Shown here: positions 55,042 to 63,775 of the stretch, piece after piece
Numbering within the stretch: the first letter of the stretch is position 1
Layout: each line of letters begins with the position of its first letter
Assembly (NCBI RefSeq): GCF_025263565.1
Contig: NZ_CP079865.1
Span: 2,356,001-2,420,000, forward strand
DNA from: Mycobacterium sp. SMC-8
GTDB taxonomy: Bacteria > Actinomycetota > Actinomycetes > Mycobacteriales > Mycobacteriaceae
Length of the DNA: 64,000 nucleotides
Direction: 5' to 3'
Program-made: the position numbers and the translations under genes
Notes under the pieces: model-generated
What the model was told of the DNA's origin: nothing
Database searches by the model: none
Seen by the model: only the letters and a program-made list of their open reading frames with translations

Positions 55042-55866
55042 TCACCCCTGGGCTTCGATCGCCACCGGCTGCCACTTCTCCCACTCCGCCAGCCTGCTCT
55101 GGTAGTCGGCCCTGGCCAGCTCCAGCGGCAGCTCCCCGAAGAACACCCGCAGTGGCGGGTCGGGGCTGTCGACGATCTTGCGCAGCGCGCGGGCCGACGC
55201 CTGCGGATCGCCCGGGCGTGCCGTCCGTGACGCGCGCATCTGCTCGTTCCTGGCGTGCCCGTCGGCGTAGGCCGGCAGCGCGGTGGCGTGTTTGGCCGAC
55301 GGCCCGGCCCAGTCGGTGGCGAAACCCCCCGGTTCGATCAGGGTGACGTGTACGCCGAACTCGGCGACCTCCTGGGCCAACGCCTGGGAGAACCCTTCCA
55401 GCGCCCACTTGGACGCGTGGTAGGCGCCGAGGTTGGGGAAGGCCACGACCCCGCCGATCGAGGACACCTGGATGATGTGGCCGCTGCGCTGTTCGCGCAG
55501 GTAGGGCAGTGCGGCCTGGGTGATCCAGAGCGCGCCGAACACGTTCGTCTCGATCTGGTCGCGGGCCTGCTTCTCCGAGAGCTCCTCGATGAACCCGAAC
55601 TGTCCGTAGCCGGCGTTGTTGACGACGATGTCGAGCCGGCCGAAGTGGTCGTGGGCCCGCGCGACCGCGGCGAAGTCGGCGTCGTGATCGGTGACGTCGA
55701 GCTTCAGTGGCAGCAGCGCGTCGCCGTACTCGGCTGCCATGTCGTCGAGGGTGGACAGGTCACGGGCGGTGGCGGCCACTTTGTCACCGCATGCCAGCGC
55801 CGCGATCGCCCACTCGCGTCCGAAGCCGCGCGACGCACCGGTGATGAACCAGACTTTTTCGCTCAC
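55042..55866 (-). CDS. short-chain dehydrogenase/reductase
   Basis: Classical SDR of 274 residues with the cofactor motif TGASRGFG near 9-16, NNAG near 85, catalytic Ser in QVSSIGG and the active-site YHASK. GTG at 55866 (VSEKVWFITGAS) follows AAGGATG; an open frame extends to 56082 but through non-coding sequence. It reads away from the IS110 element, whose left end lies close upstream, so its native promoter may have been changed. Substrate unknown. Confidence 0.87.
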   Translation of the reverse strand: MSEKVWFITGASRGFGREWAIAALACGDKVAATARDLSTLDDMAAEYGDALLPLKLDVTDHDADFAAVARAHDHFGRLDIVVNNAGYGQFGFIEELSEKQARDQIETNVFGALWITQAALPYLREQRSGHIIQVSSIGGVVAFPNLGAYHASKWALEGFSQALAQEVAEFGVHVTLIEPGGFATDWAGPSAKHATALPAYADGHARNEQMRASRTARPGDPQASARALRKIVDSPDPPLRVFFGELPLELARADYQSRLAEWEKWQPVAIEAQG

Positions 55867-56123
55867 TGGTGCACCATCCTTGTGTCGGTGATCTTGGATG
55901 GATTGCCGATGCACCCGAGGTGCCGCTGATCTATCGCCCTGCTCGCTCGACACATTCGATGTCCAGCATGAGTTCTGCGGAGGCCAGTGGTTACCCGGGG
56001 CGCGTTGACCGTCGACAGGGCTATGCGCCACCGAGCGCCGCTCAGTGAGCGAACCGGCAGTCGTGCCCCGGAACCTGCACATAAGGGTGCCTCCCCACTG
56101 GGCTTAGCAGCGAGGAGGCTGTC
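55867..56123. ncRNA. IS110 left non-coding region, possible bridge RNA
   Basis: This 257-bp gap holds no credible coding frame. It directly precedes the IS110 transposase start on the plus strand, where IS110-group elements encode their bridge RNA. It contains several hairpins: GGCGC/GCGCC (55999-56003 with 56025-56029), CGCTC-AGT-GAGCG (56039-56051) and CCGG/CCGG (56054-56071). The SDR promoter also must lie in its left part. The bridge RNA call is inferred from family knowledge and structure; its ends are not defined. Confidence 0.4.
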
Positions 56124-57400
56124 ATGAAGTCTGCCCGAAATACCCTGCCAACGGAACCCACCAATGGGCTCACCTGTGGAATCGACTGGGCCCGCGATGA
56201 TCACGCGGTCTCGATCGTCGATGCCAAAGGCCGCGAGATCACCCGCAAAACGATCGGTCACCACGCCGTTGGGCTGCGTGATCTGCTCACCACACTGCAG
56301 CGCGTCGGTGTCGGAGAAGTCGCCATCGAACGCCCCGACGGTCCGGTTGTAGATGCCCTGCTCGAGGCCGGGATCACCGTCGTGGTGATCAGTCCCAACC
56401 AGGTGAAGAACCTGCGCGGGCGCTACGGATCGGCCGGCAACAAAGACGACCGCTTCGACGCGTTCGTCCTGGCCGACACCTTGCGCACCGACCGGACCCG
56501 GCTGCGGCCCCTGCAGCCCGACAGCCCGGCCACCGTCGCCCTGCGTCAGACCTGTCGAGCCCGCAAAAATCTGGTCGCTCACCGCGTGGCGATCGCCAAC
56601 CAGCTGCGGGCTCATCTGATGATCGTCTTTCCCGGCGCGATCGGGCTGTTCGCCGATATCGACTCGCCGATCAGCCTGGCCTTTTTGGCCCGCTTTGACT
56701 GCCAGGACCGCGCCGACTGGCTCTCGGTCACCCGGATGGCCAACTGGCTGGCCAGCGTTGGCTACAGCGGCCGCACCCACGCCAGTGAACTGCACCGACG
56801 ACTCACCGCCGCGCCTCGCGGCGCCACCGGTATCGACGGTGCCACCATCACCGCGACCTTCGTCGAGGTGTTGAGCACTGTGAGCGCCCAGATCAAAACC
56901 CTCGACCAGAGCATCGCCGAGCAACTCGACGCTCACGCCGATGCTCATATCTTCACCAGCCTGCCCCGCTCGGGCACCTTCCGTGCCGCCCGACTGCTCG
57001 CCGAAATGGGCGACTGCCGCGCACGGTTCCCCACCCCCGAATCGCTGGCGTGCCTGGCCGGAGTCGCCCCCTCCACCCGCCAGTCCGGGAAAGTCAAACA
57101 CGTCGGATTCCGCTGGGCTGCAGACAAACAACTCCGCGACGCCGTATGCGATTTCGCCGGTGACAGTCGTCGAGCCAACCCCTGGGCTGCCGATCTCTAC
57201 AACCGCGCCCGAGCCCGCGGACACGACCACCCCCACGCCGTGCGCATCCTCGCCCGCGCCTGGCTCTACATCCTCTGGCACTGCTGGCACGACGAAGTCG
57301 CCTACGATCCCACCCAACACAGGGCCCTCCAAAAGCTGATCAACCAGGATCAACCCAGGGCGGCTTGACACAGGGCAACTCATGCCCGGATCAATGCCCG
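55900..57400 (+). mobile_element. IS110-family insertion sequence (ends approximate)
   Basis: A DEDD transposase gene with a long non-coding left flank and a short right flank is inserted between the SDR gene and menG. IS110 elements lack long terminal inverted repeats and make almost no target duplication, so the borders cannot be read without an empty site. A weak CATGAGTT (55967-55974) / AACTCATG (57379-57386) pair may mark subterminal sequence. In M. tuberculosis mgtA and menG are neighbours, so the insertion lies in an otherwise conserved junction. Confidence 0.6.
56124..57368 (+). CDS. IS110-family transposase (intact)
   Basis: The 414-residue protein has an N-terminal RuvC-like DEDD domain: Asp20 in [11 protein letters not shown], Glu in VAIERPDG, and Asp residues in [13 protein letters not shown]. 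The C-terminal Tnp_20 domain has the segment [18 protein letters not shown] and [13 protein letters not shown], carrying the conserved serine. IS110 recombinases use a bridge RNA to pair donor and target DNA. ATG at 56124 follows GAGGAGG. No frameshift or stop is seen and the length is normal, so the element may be active. Confidence 0.93.
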   Translation: MKSARNTLPTEPTNGLTCGIDWARDDHAVSIVDAKGREITRKTIGHHAVGLRDLLTTLQRVGVGEVAIERPDGPVVDALLEAGITVVVISPNQVKNLRGRYGSAGNKDDRFDAFVLADTLRTDRTRLRPLQPDSPATVALRQTCRARKNLVAHRVAIANQLRAHLMIVFPGAIGLFADIDSPISLAFLARFDCQDRADWLSVTRMANWLASVGYSGRTHASELHRRLTAAPRGATGIDGATITATFVEVLSTVSAQIKTLDQSIAEQLDAHADAHIFTSLPRSGTFRAARLLAEMGDCRARFPTPESLACLAGVAPSTRQSGKVKHVGFRWAADKQLRDAVCDFAGDSRRANPWAADLYNRARARGHDHPHAVRILARAWLYILWHCWHDEVAYDPTQHRALQKLINQDQPRAA

Positions 57401-57474
57401 GCGGGTCGCCAACCATTCCCGGGGCACCGAGCGCACAGCCAACTGCCAGCGGTCTGCCTGATACGTTCGGCTGC

Positions 57475-58161
57475 GTGAACCGCGCGTCGCTGGAGAAGGA
57501 TCCCCATGAAGTGGCGTCGATGTTCGACGGGGTCGCACGCCGCTACGACCTGACCAACACCGTGCTGTCGCTGGGACAGGACCGGTTCTGGCGCCGCGCC
57601 ACCCGCGAGGCGCTGCGGCTGAGCCCCTCGGACAAGGTGCTGGACCTGGCCGCCGGGACGGCGGTGTCGACGGTCGAACTGGCCAGCTCCGGCGCGTGGT
57701 GTGTGGCCGCGGACTTCTCCGTGGGCATGCTGGCGGCCGGCGCGTCACGCGACGTGCCCAAGGTCGCCGGGGACGCCACCCGGCTGCCGTTCGCCGACGG
57801 GGTGTTCGACGCGGTGACCATCAGCTTCGGACTGCGCAATGTCGTCGACCATTCGGCGGGGCTGCGGGAGATGGCGCGGGTGACCCGTCCGGGCGGACGG
57901 CTGGTGGTGTGCGAGTTCTCCACGCCGACCAACGGGCTCTTCGCGACGGTGTGCAAGGAGTACCTGATGCGGGCGCTGCCGGCGATGGCGTCGGCGGTGT
58001 CGTCCAATCCGGATGCGTATGTGTATCTGGCCGAGTCGATCAGGGCCTGGCCGGATCAGCGCGAGCTGGCCCGGCGCATCGAGGCGGCCGGCTGGTCGAA
58101 GGTGCGCTGGCGCAATCTCACGGGCGGGATCGTCGCGCTGCACGCCGCCACCAAACCCTGA
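57475..58161 (+). CDS. menG: demethylmenaquinone methyltransferase MenG (UbiE family)
   Basis: The SAM-dependent enzyme C-methylates demethylmenaquinone, the last ring step. It has the UbiE-specific [16 protein letters not shown] and motif [10 protein letters not shown] (55-63), the SFGLRNV segment and the ending [12 protein letters not shown] at 57475 gives 228 residues and matches known mycobacterial MenG; an in-frame ATG at 57382 lies in IS-derived or spacer DNA. The IS110 transposase ends about 106 bp upstream in the same direction, so read-through from the element may drive menG. Confidence 0.94.
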   Translation: MNRASLEKDPHEVASMFDGVARRYDLTNTVLSLGQDRFWRRATREALRLSPSDKVLDLAAGTAVSTVELASSGAWCVAADFSVGMLAAGASRDVPKVAGDATRLPFADGVFDAVTISFGLRNVVDHSAGLREMARVTRPGGRLVVCEFSTPTNGLFATVCKEYLMRALPAMASAVSSNPDAYVYLAESIRAWPDQRELARRIEAAGWSKVRWRNLTGGIVALHAATKP

Positions 58162-58192
58162 CCCCGCTTCCCCTGACCCCGCCCTCCTTTCC

Positions 58193-58254
58193 CGCGAGCG
58201 TGCGTGTCTGCGGCCGACACGCCGCGAAAAAGCACGACAACACGCACGTTCGCG
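58193..58254. repeat. dispersed palindromic element, copy 4
   Basis: Arms of 14 bp (58193-58206 and 58241-58254) match with one difference. Inside, GTGTCTGCGGCCGACACGCC is close to copies 2 and 5, followed by GCGAAAAA. It lies between the convergent menG and hypothetical genes. Confidence 0.8.
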
Positions 58255-58274
58255 CAGCCGCGCCCCCGCGCCGC

Positions 58275-58691
58275 TCAGTCACTCCACAGGCGCGTCGACT
58301 CCTCGCCGACGCGGTCGTCGTGGATCTGCTGGAAGTTGCGTCCTCCGCGCCCGAACGTCGCGACGACGGCTGCCGGGCAACGGGATTCGTCGACCGGGGA
58401 GTCCAGCCACCGGCACGGCCGGACGTGGACGAGGTCGACGTCCTCGCCGTCGGCGTCGTAGAAGTAAGAACCGTCGAGGCGTCCCAGCCGATACAGCCCT
58501 TCGGGCCCGCGGGTCCACACCAGCGAACCGTCCGGCACCGCCGCGAACCGCTCGACCCGCCGCGCCACCCGCTCGGCGTCGCCGTGATCGCCGAACCCGC
58601 ACAGCCCCAACGACAGCGCGCGCTCGAACGTCAGCGCGGGATCGATGTCGTCGCGACGCGACCGCAACGGTGCGCGGTAGACGGACGTCAC
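58275..58691 (-). CDS. conserved hypothetical protein
   Basis: GTG at 58691 gives 138 residues. The sequence has LSLGLCGFGDH, RVERFAAVPDGSLVWTRGPEGLYRLGRL, and DLVHVRPCRWLDSP with Cys residues in CGFG, PCRW and SRCPAAV. No membrane helix or signal peptide is visible. I do not recognise a named family. It is flanked on both sides by copies of the dispersed palindrome (4 and 5), which isolates it from menG and menJ. Third-position GC supports a real gene. Confidence 0.68.
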   Translation of the reverse strand: MTSVYRAPLRSRRDDIDPALTFERALSLGLCGFGDHGDAERVARRVERFAAVPDGSLVWTRGPEGLYRLGRLDGSYFYDADGEDVDLVHVRPCRWLDSPVDESRCPAAVVATFGRGGRNFQQIHDDRVGEESTRLWSD

Positions 58692-58704
58692 GGCCGTCGC
58701 CCGA

Positions 58705-58764
58705 CGAGCGTGCGCGAAGTTACCGATGATGACGGCGTGTCGCCCGCAGACACGCACGCTCGCG
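58705..58764. repeat. dispersed palindromic element, copy 5 (inverted orientation)
   Basis: Arms CGAGCGTGCG (58705-58714) and CGCACGCTCG (58753-58762) are perfect. Read on the minus strand the interior is GTGTCTGCGGGCGACACGCCG, matching copy 4. It lies just before the start of the hypothetical gene and 16 bp after the menJ stop, both on the minus strand. Confidence 0.8.
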
Positions 58765-58779
58765 CAACGGGAGGGGGTG

Positions 58780-60036
58780 TCACGTGAACGGGCGGCGGGC
58801 GTCCATCCGGCGCGACAGCGTGCCCGCACCCCGCCAGACCCGCGCCACCGCATCGGCGTCCTCGTCGGTGACGAAGTTGCCCATCACGCGGACCGCGATC
58901 TTCATCAACGCCGACGACCTCATCGCCACCGGCCCCGCCGCGGGCAGGAACCGCGGGAACGTCAGCAGCAGCGCCAGCCGCCGCGCGATCGAGAACCCGC
59001 GGGCGTAGTGCTCGTGCAGTACTGCCGGCCAGGCAGCGGTGTACGGGCCCGTACCCAACATCTCGGCCGCGAGTCGGCCCGTCTCCAACCCGTAGTCGAT
59101 CCCCTCGCCGTTGAGCGGGTTCACACACGCCGCCGCGTCGCCGATCAGCATCCAGTTCGGGCCGGCCACCCCCGACACGGCACCGCCCATCGGCAGCAGC
59201 GCCGACAGCCCGGCCCGGGGATCGCCGGAGAAGCCCCACTCGTCGCGGCGCAGCCCGGTGTAGTAGTTCATCAGGGGCCGCAGCGCGGCGTCGGCGGGAC
59301 GCTTCGAGGTCGCCAGCGCGCCGACGCCGATGTTCACCTCGCCGTTGCCCAGCGGGAAGATCCAGCCGTATCCGGGCAGCACCTCTCCGGCGGGGGAGCG
59401 CAGTTCCAGGTGCGACGTGATCCACGGCTCGTCGCTGCGCGGCGACGCGATGTAGCCGCGGATCGCCACCCCGTACACGGTCTCCTTGTGCCACTCGCGA
59501 CCCAGCGCCCGCCCCAGCGTCGAGCGGGCGCCGTCGGCGACGATCAGATCCGCGCAGCGCACCACCTCGCCGGAATCGAGCACCACACCCGTCACCCGGC
59601 CCGAGGTGTCCTTCTCCACCGAGACGGCCTTGACCCCGAGCATCATCTTCGCGCCCTCGTCGACGGCGACCAGCCGGATCCGCTCGTCGAGTTCCGTGCG
59701 CGGCACCGCGCTGCTGAACGACGGAAACGACGGCCCGGGCCATGCCACCTCCACATCGGCGCCGAACCCGGACATCCGCAGCCCGCGGTGGGCGATCCGG
59801 CCGTCCAGCCAGGGCTGCAACCCCAGTCGGCGCAGTTCGGCGACCGCGCGCGGGGTCAGTCCGTCGCCGCACGCCTTGTCGCGGGGGAACTGCGCGGAGT
59901 CGATCACCAGCACCTCGCTACCGGCACGGGCAGCCCAGGCCGCCGCCGACGAGCCGGCGGGCCCGGCCCCGACCACGACCACATCGGCCGCGACCGAACC
60001 CCGGGTCGCTTCGCTACTGCCCGCCGCTGAGTTCAT
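58780..60036 (-). CDS. menJ: menaquinone reductase MenJ (geranylgeranyl reductase family)
   Basis: FAD enzyme of 418 residues with the GAGPAGS dinucleotide-binding motif at 24-30, CGDGL at 56-60 and the second FAD segment MLIGDAAACVNPLNGEGIDYGLETG. MenJ saturates the beta-isoprene unit of menaquinone to give MK-9(II-H2), the main form in mycobacteria. ATG at 60036 is the usual start; longer frames run through the divergent grcC1 gene. Corresponds to Rv0561c. It is divergent from the polyprenyl diphosphate synthase, 21 bp away. Confidence 0.93.
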   Translation of the reverse strand: MNSAAGSSEATRGSVAADVVVVGAGPAGSSAAAWAARAGSEVLVIDSAQFPRDKACGDGLTPRAVAELRRLGLQPWLDGRIAHRGLRMSGFGADVEVAWPGPSFPSFSSAVPRTELDERIRLVAVDEGAKMMLGVKAVSVEKDTSGRVTGVVLDSGEVVRCADLIVADGARSTLGRALGREWHKETVYGVAIRGYIASPRSDEPWITSHLELRSPAGEVLPGYGWIFPLGNGEVNIGVGALATSKRPADAALRPLMNYYTGLRRDEWGFSGDPRAGLSALLPMGGAVSGVAGPNWMLIGDAAACVNPLNGEGIDYGLETGRLAAEMLGTGPYTAAWPAVLHEHYARGFSIARRLALLLTFPRFLPAAGPVAMRSSALMKIAVRVMGNFVTDEDADAVARVWRGAGTLSRRMDARRPFT

Positions 60037-60045
60037 GGTTCCCAG

Positions 60046-60058
60046 TATGTTGGCTGTG
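60046..60058 (+). promoter_or_regulatory. -10 element and leaderless start of grcC1
   Basis: TATGTT at 60046-60051 fits the mycobacterial -10 pattern and lies 6 bp before the GTG at 60058, so transcription would begin at or next to the start codon. There is no ribosome-binding site in the 21-bp gap to menJ. A leaderless mRNA is therefore likely. Confidence 0.45.
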
Positions 60059-61065
60059 TGAGGACACCGGCGAACGTGGTGGCGGGAGTGGACTTCGGCG
60101 ACGCGGAGTTCGCCCAGGATGTCCGCGACGGAGTTGACCGTATCGAAGCACTGATGTCCGAAGAGCTCGGCAAGGCCGACGTGCTGATGGCCGAGGCGGT
60201 GCAGCATCTGTTCCAGGCCGGCGGCAAGCGCTTCCGACCGCTGTTCACCGTGCTGTCCGCGCAACTGGGCCCCGAGCCGGACGCCTGGCAGGTCACCGTC
60301 GCCGGTTCTGTCATCGAACTGGTGCACCTGGCGACGCTGTACCACGACGACGTCATGGACGAGGCGCAGGTCCGTCGCGGTGCCCCCAGCGCCAACGCCC
60401 GCTGGGGCAACAACATCGCGATCCTGGCCGGCGACTATCTGTTCGCGACCGCGTCCCGGCTGGTCAGCCGGCTGGGACCCGACGCCGTGCGGATCATCGC
60501 CGACACCTTCGCGCTGCTGGTCACCGGTCAGATGCGGGAGACCCGCGGCGCCGCTGACCATGTCGACGAGGTCGACCACTACCTGAAGGTGGTCTACGAG
60601 AAGACGGCCTGCCTGATCTCGGCCTCCGGCCGGTTCGGGGCCACCTTCTCCGGCGCCGACGAGGAGCAGATCGAGCGGCTGGCCCGCCTCGGCGGCATCG
60701 TCGGCACCGCGTTCCAGATCTCCGACGACATCATCGACATCGACAGCGACCCGGACGAGTCCGGCAAGGTGCCGGGTACCGACCTGCGTGAAGGTGTGCA
60801 CACGTTGCCGGTTCTGTACGCGCTGCGCGAGACCGGGCCCGACGCCGACCGGCTGCGGGAGTTGCTGGCTCAGCCGGTCACCGACGACGGCGACCTCGCC
60901 GAGGCGTTGCGGCTGCTGCGCGCGTCCGACGGCATCCGGAAAGCCAAGGAGACTGTGGCGGCCTACGCCCGCGAGGCCGAGGATGAGCTCGCGCTGCTGC
61001 CCGACGGACCCGGCCGCCAGGCGCTGGCCACGCTGGTGCAGTACACCATCAATCGGCACGGTTGA
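60058..61065 (+). CDS. grcC1: polyprenyl diphosphate synthase (grcC1-like)
   Basis: trans-Isoprenyl diphosphate synthase of 335 residues with first Asp-rich motif DDVMD at 97-101, second DDIID at 223-227 and GGKRFRP at 55-61. Residues before the first motif are small or His/Tyr (LATLYH), which fits a long-chain product. It could make the side-chain diphosphate used by MenA. GTG start at 60058. Rv0562 is the counterpart. It is divergent from menJ and followed by htpX. Confidence 0.93.
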   Translation: MRTPANVVAGVDFGDAEFAQDVRDGVDRIEALMSEELGKADVLMAEAVQHLFQAGGKRFRPLFTVLSAQLGPEPDAWQVTVAGSVIELVHLATLYHDDVMDEAQVRRGAPSANARWGNNIAILAGDYLFATASRLVSRLGPDAVRIIADTFALLVTGQMRETRGAADHVDEVDHYLKVVYEKTACLISASGRFGATFSGADEEQIERLARLGGIVGTAFQISDDIIDIDSDPDESGKVPGTDLREGVHTLPVLYALRETGPDADRLRELLAQPVTDDGDLAEALRLLRASDGIRKAKETVAAYAREAEDELALLPDGPGRQALATLVQYTINRHG

Positions 61066-61143
61066 CCGCGCGGAACCCGGGCGGGGTGGTCGGTCGTTGT
61101 CTGGACGAAGATCATGCAGGTGGTGTTGAGGAGGGCTCGCTAG

Positions 61144-62022
61144 ATGACTTGGCATCCGCACGCCAACAGGGCCAAGACGTTCCTGTTGCTGGTGCTGTTC
61201 TCAGGTCTGATCGTCGGTGTCGGCGCCATGTTCGGGCGCAACATCATGTTCCTGGCGGTGCTGTTCGCCATCGGCATGAACGCCTACGTCTACTTCAACA
61301 GCGACAAGCTGGCCCTGCGGGCGATGCACGCCCAGCCCGTCAACGAGATGCAGGCGCCGGCGATGTACAGAATCGTGCGCGAGCTCGCCACCACGGCGCG
61401 TCAGCCGATGCCCCGGCTCTACATCAGTGACACCGCGGCGCCCAACGCGTTCGCCACCGGACGCAATCCGCGCAACGCGGCGGTGTGCTGCACCACCGGC
61501 ATCCTGCAGCTCCTCAACGAGCGCGAGCTGCGCGCGGTGCTGGGCCACGAGCTGTCCCACGTGTACAACCGCGACATTCTCATCTCATGTGTGGCCGGCG
61601 CGATGGCGTCGGTGATCACCGCGCTGGCCAACCTGGCGTTCTTCGCGAGCATGTTCGGCGGCAACCGGGACGGCGGCACCAATCCCTTTGCTATTCTTCT
61701 GGTTTCACTGCTCGGACCGATCGCCGCGACGGTGATCCGGCTGGCGGTGTCCCGGTCTCGCGAATACCAGGCCGACCAGTCCGGCGCCGAGCTGACGGGC
61801 GATCCGCTGGCGCTGGCCAGCGCGCTGCGCAAGATCAGCGCCGGCGTGGAGCGCGCCCCGCTGCCGCCCGAGCCGCAGCTGGCCGACCAGGCCCACCTGA
61901 TGATCGCCAACCCGTTCCGGGCCGGCGAGAAGATCGGCAAGATGTTCTCGACCCACCCACCGGTCGCCGATCGAATCGCACGGCTGGAGGCGATGGCCGG
62001 ACGCGGACCGGGCCAGTACTGA
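61144..62022 (+). CDS. htpX: membrane zinc protease HtpX
   Basis: The 292-residue M48 protease has two N-terminal helices (about 12-50), the zinc site HELSH at 135-139 with a later Glu ligand in [10 protein letters not shown], and two further helices (about 145-200). It degrades misfolded membrane proteins at the inner membrane. ATG at 61144 follows GAGGAGGG. About 78 bp separate it from grcC1. Rv0563 occupies the same place. Confidence 0.94.
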   Translation: MTWHPHANRAKTFLLLVLFSGLIVGVGAMFGRNIMFLAVLFAIGMNAYVYFNSDKLALRAMHAQPVNEMQAPAMYRIVRELATTARQPMPRLYISDTAAPNAFATGRNPRNAAVCCTTGILQLLNERELRAVLGHELSHVYNRDILISCVAGAMASVITALANLAFFASMFGGNRDGGTNPFAILLVSLLGPIAATVIRLAVSRSREYQADQSGAELTGDPLALASALRKISAGVERAPLPPEPQLADQAHLMIANPFRAGEKIGKMFSTHPPVADRIARLEAMAGRGPGQY

Positions 62023-62099
62023 CACACCGGCCACCCACTGCCGACCCTGTGCTCACTACCTCCGCTAACACTGCCGGGGTTTCCGGCGACATCTAGGCT

Positions 62100-62636
62100 G
62101 TGAGCGTGCGCAGCAGAATCGTCGTGGGTGCTCTGGGTGTGGCCGCGGCCGGTGTCCTCAGTGCGTCGGGTGTGGCCGCGGCGCAGCCGGCACCGCCCCC
62201 ACCGCCTCCGCCCGCCCCGAACATCAACGCCTATCCGCCGGCCAACCCGAAGGACTACGCCGTGCTGGAAGGCACCGCGTACGCGTTCAGCTCCAACGGC
62301 CTGACCTGCATGCTGCAGCGCTCCGGCGGTTACGGCTGCAACGGCGTGCTGCCGGGCGCGCCGCAGGGCGCGAACCTGGTCAGCGGTGTCTCCGGTTCAG
62401 TGCCGGGATGGGCGTCGGCGCCGGCGCCGATCTTCGGCGGGCCGGTCAACGAGCTGCCACCGAACACGCGACTGAGCTTCGGCACCGTCAGCTGCGGCGG
62501 TGACGGCACCCTGACCTCCTGCGTCGACAGCCGCAACCAGGCCGGCTTCGTCGTCAGCCCGGGCGGCTCCTGGATCGTCAACCAGGTGAACCCGCTGCTG
62601 GCGCGGCCCGAGGGCACCAACCCGTACTTCAACTAG
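62100..62636 (+). CDS. secreted hypothetical protein with proline-rich N terminus
   Basis: The 178-residue product has a signal peptide (about 1-28, ending VAAAQ) and then PAPPPPPPPAPN, followed by a domain with four Cys residues (LTCMLQ, GYGCNG, VSCGGD, TSCVD) that could form two disulfides. GTG starts are possible at 62100 and 62106; a TAGGCT at 62094-62099 sits so that transcription would start near 62106, favouring a leaderless start there. Similar Cys-containing secreted proteins are common in mycobacteria; function unknown. Confidence 0.72.
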   Translation: MSVRSRIVVGALGVAAAGVLSASGVAAAQPAPPPPPPPAPNINAYPPANPKDYAVLEGTAYAFSSNGLTCMLQRSGGYGCNGVLPGAPQGANLVSGVSGSVPGWASAPAPIFGGPVNELPPNTRLSFGTVSCGGDGTLTSCVDSRNQAGFVVSPGGSWIVNQVNPLLARPEGTNPYFN

Positions 62637-62638
62637 GC

Positions 62639-63664
62639 CTAGAACCCCGTGCCGTGCACCTCGTGGCCGGGCTTCTCGGCCACCAACCCGCGGTAGGCCT
62701 GCTCGACGGTCGAACCGTGGTTGACCACGCCGTCCACCTCGCGCGCGATCGGCATCGCGATGCCGAACTTGTCGGCGAACTCCATGATCACGCTGGCGGC
62801 CTTCACGCCCTCGGCGACCTGGTTCATCGCCGCGATGATCTCCTCGACGGACTTGCCCTGCCCGAGCTGCTCGCCGACGTGCCGGTTGCGGCTGCGCTGC
62901 GACGTGCACGTCACGATGAGGTCGCCCATGCCGGCCAGGCCGGCGAACGTGTCGCGGTTACCGCCGACCGCGACCCCGAGCTTGGACATCTCGGCCACCG
63001 CTCGAGCCATCACCATCGCCCGGGTGTTCTCGCCGATCCCGAGGGAGTAGCCCATGCCGACCGCGATCGCGTAGACGTTCTTGAGCGCCCCGGCCATCTC
63101 GACCCCGACCACGTCGTCGGTGGTGTAGGTCCGGAACCGCTTGGTGCGGAACAACTGTGCGAGGTTGGCGGCCAGATGCTGGTCGGGCATCGCGAGCACC
63201 GCGGCCGCGGCGTAGCCCTCGGCGACCTCGCGGGCGATGTTGGGACCGGCCAGGATTCCGGCCGGATGCCCGGGCAGGACCTCGTCGACGATCTGGCTCA
63301 TCCGGTAGTTGGTGCCCTGCTCGAGGCCTTTGACCAGCGACACGACCGGCACCCATGGCCGCAGGTGCGCGGCCAGCTCGGTCAGCACCCCGCGGAACCC
63401 GTGCGACGGCACCCCCATGACGATCACGTCGGCGCACTCGGCGGCCTCGGTGAAGTCGGTGGTGGCGCGCAGCGTGTGCGCCAATTCCACTTCGTCGCCA
63501 AGGTATTTCGAGTTGCGGTGGTTCTCGTTGATGTCGGCCGCAGTCTCCTCCGAGCGCACCCATTGCAGTGTCGGCCCGCGCCGGGCGCAGATAGAGGCGA
63601 CGGTGGTGCCCCACGAACCCCCTCCGAGAACGACGACTCTGGGCTCACGTTGCGCTGGTGCCAT
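62639..63664 (-). CDS. gpsA: glycerol-3-phosphate dehydrogenase [NAD(P)+] GpsA
   Basis: The 341-residue enzyme makes sn-glycerol-3-phosphate for phospholipid synthesis. It has the Rossmann motif GGGSWGTT at 14-21, VPSHGFR, SLVKGLE, GALKNVYAIAVG with the catalytic Lys, and the GMGDLIVTCTSQRSRN substrate loop. ATG at 63664. It converges on the secreted protein gene with a 2-bp gap. Rv0564c (gpdA2) is the counterpart. Confidence 0.94.
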   Translation of the reverse strand: MAPAQREPRVVVLGGGSWGTTVASICARRGPTLQWVRSEETAADINENHRNSKYLGDEVELAHTLRATTDFTEAAECADVIVMGVPSHGFRGVLTELAAHLRPWVPVVSLVKGLEQGTNYRMSQIVDEVLPGHPAGILAGPNIAREVAEGYAAAAVLAMPDQHLAANLAQLFRTKRFRTYTTDDVVGVEMAGALKNVYAIAVGMGYSLGIGENTRAMVMARAVAEMSKLGVAVGGNRDTFAGLAGMGDLIVTCTSQRSRNRHVGEQLGQGKSVEEIIAAMNQVAEGVKAASVIMEFADKFGIAMPIAREVDGVVNHGSTVEQAYRGLVAEKPGHEVHGTGF

Positions 63665-63775
63665 GGGACATCACATTAGGACGAGACCCCCGGTGCGAGG
63701 GCTGGTTTGGAATACGTGCACCAACCCCGCCCTCGCGGCGGCGATAATGGGACTCGACTGCTGAGGGGGTTGCTG

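Noticed and set aside
55867..55990. Exact IS110 ends and a target-site duplication
   Set aside because: Only an 8-bp inverted match (CATGAGTT/AACTCATG) was found between flanks; too short to fix borders without an empty site.
55863..57416. Long open frame on the minus strand opposite the IS110 transposase
   Set aside because: It mirrors the transposase codons, has low-complexity Gly/Val/Asp composition, no motif and no ribosome-binding site; typical antisense opening in high-GC DNA.
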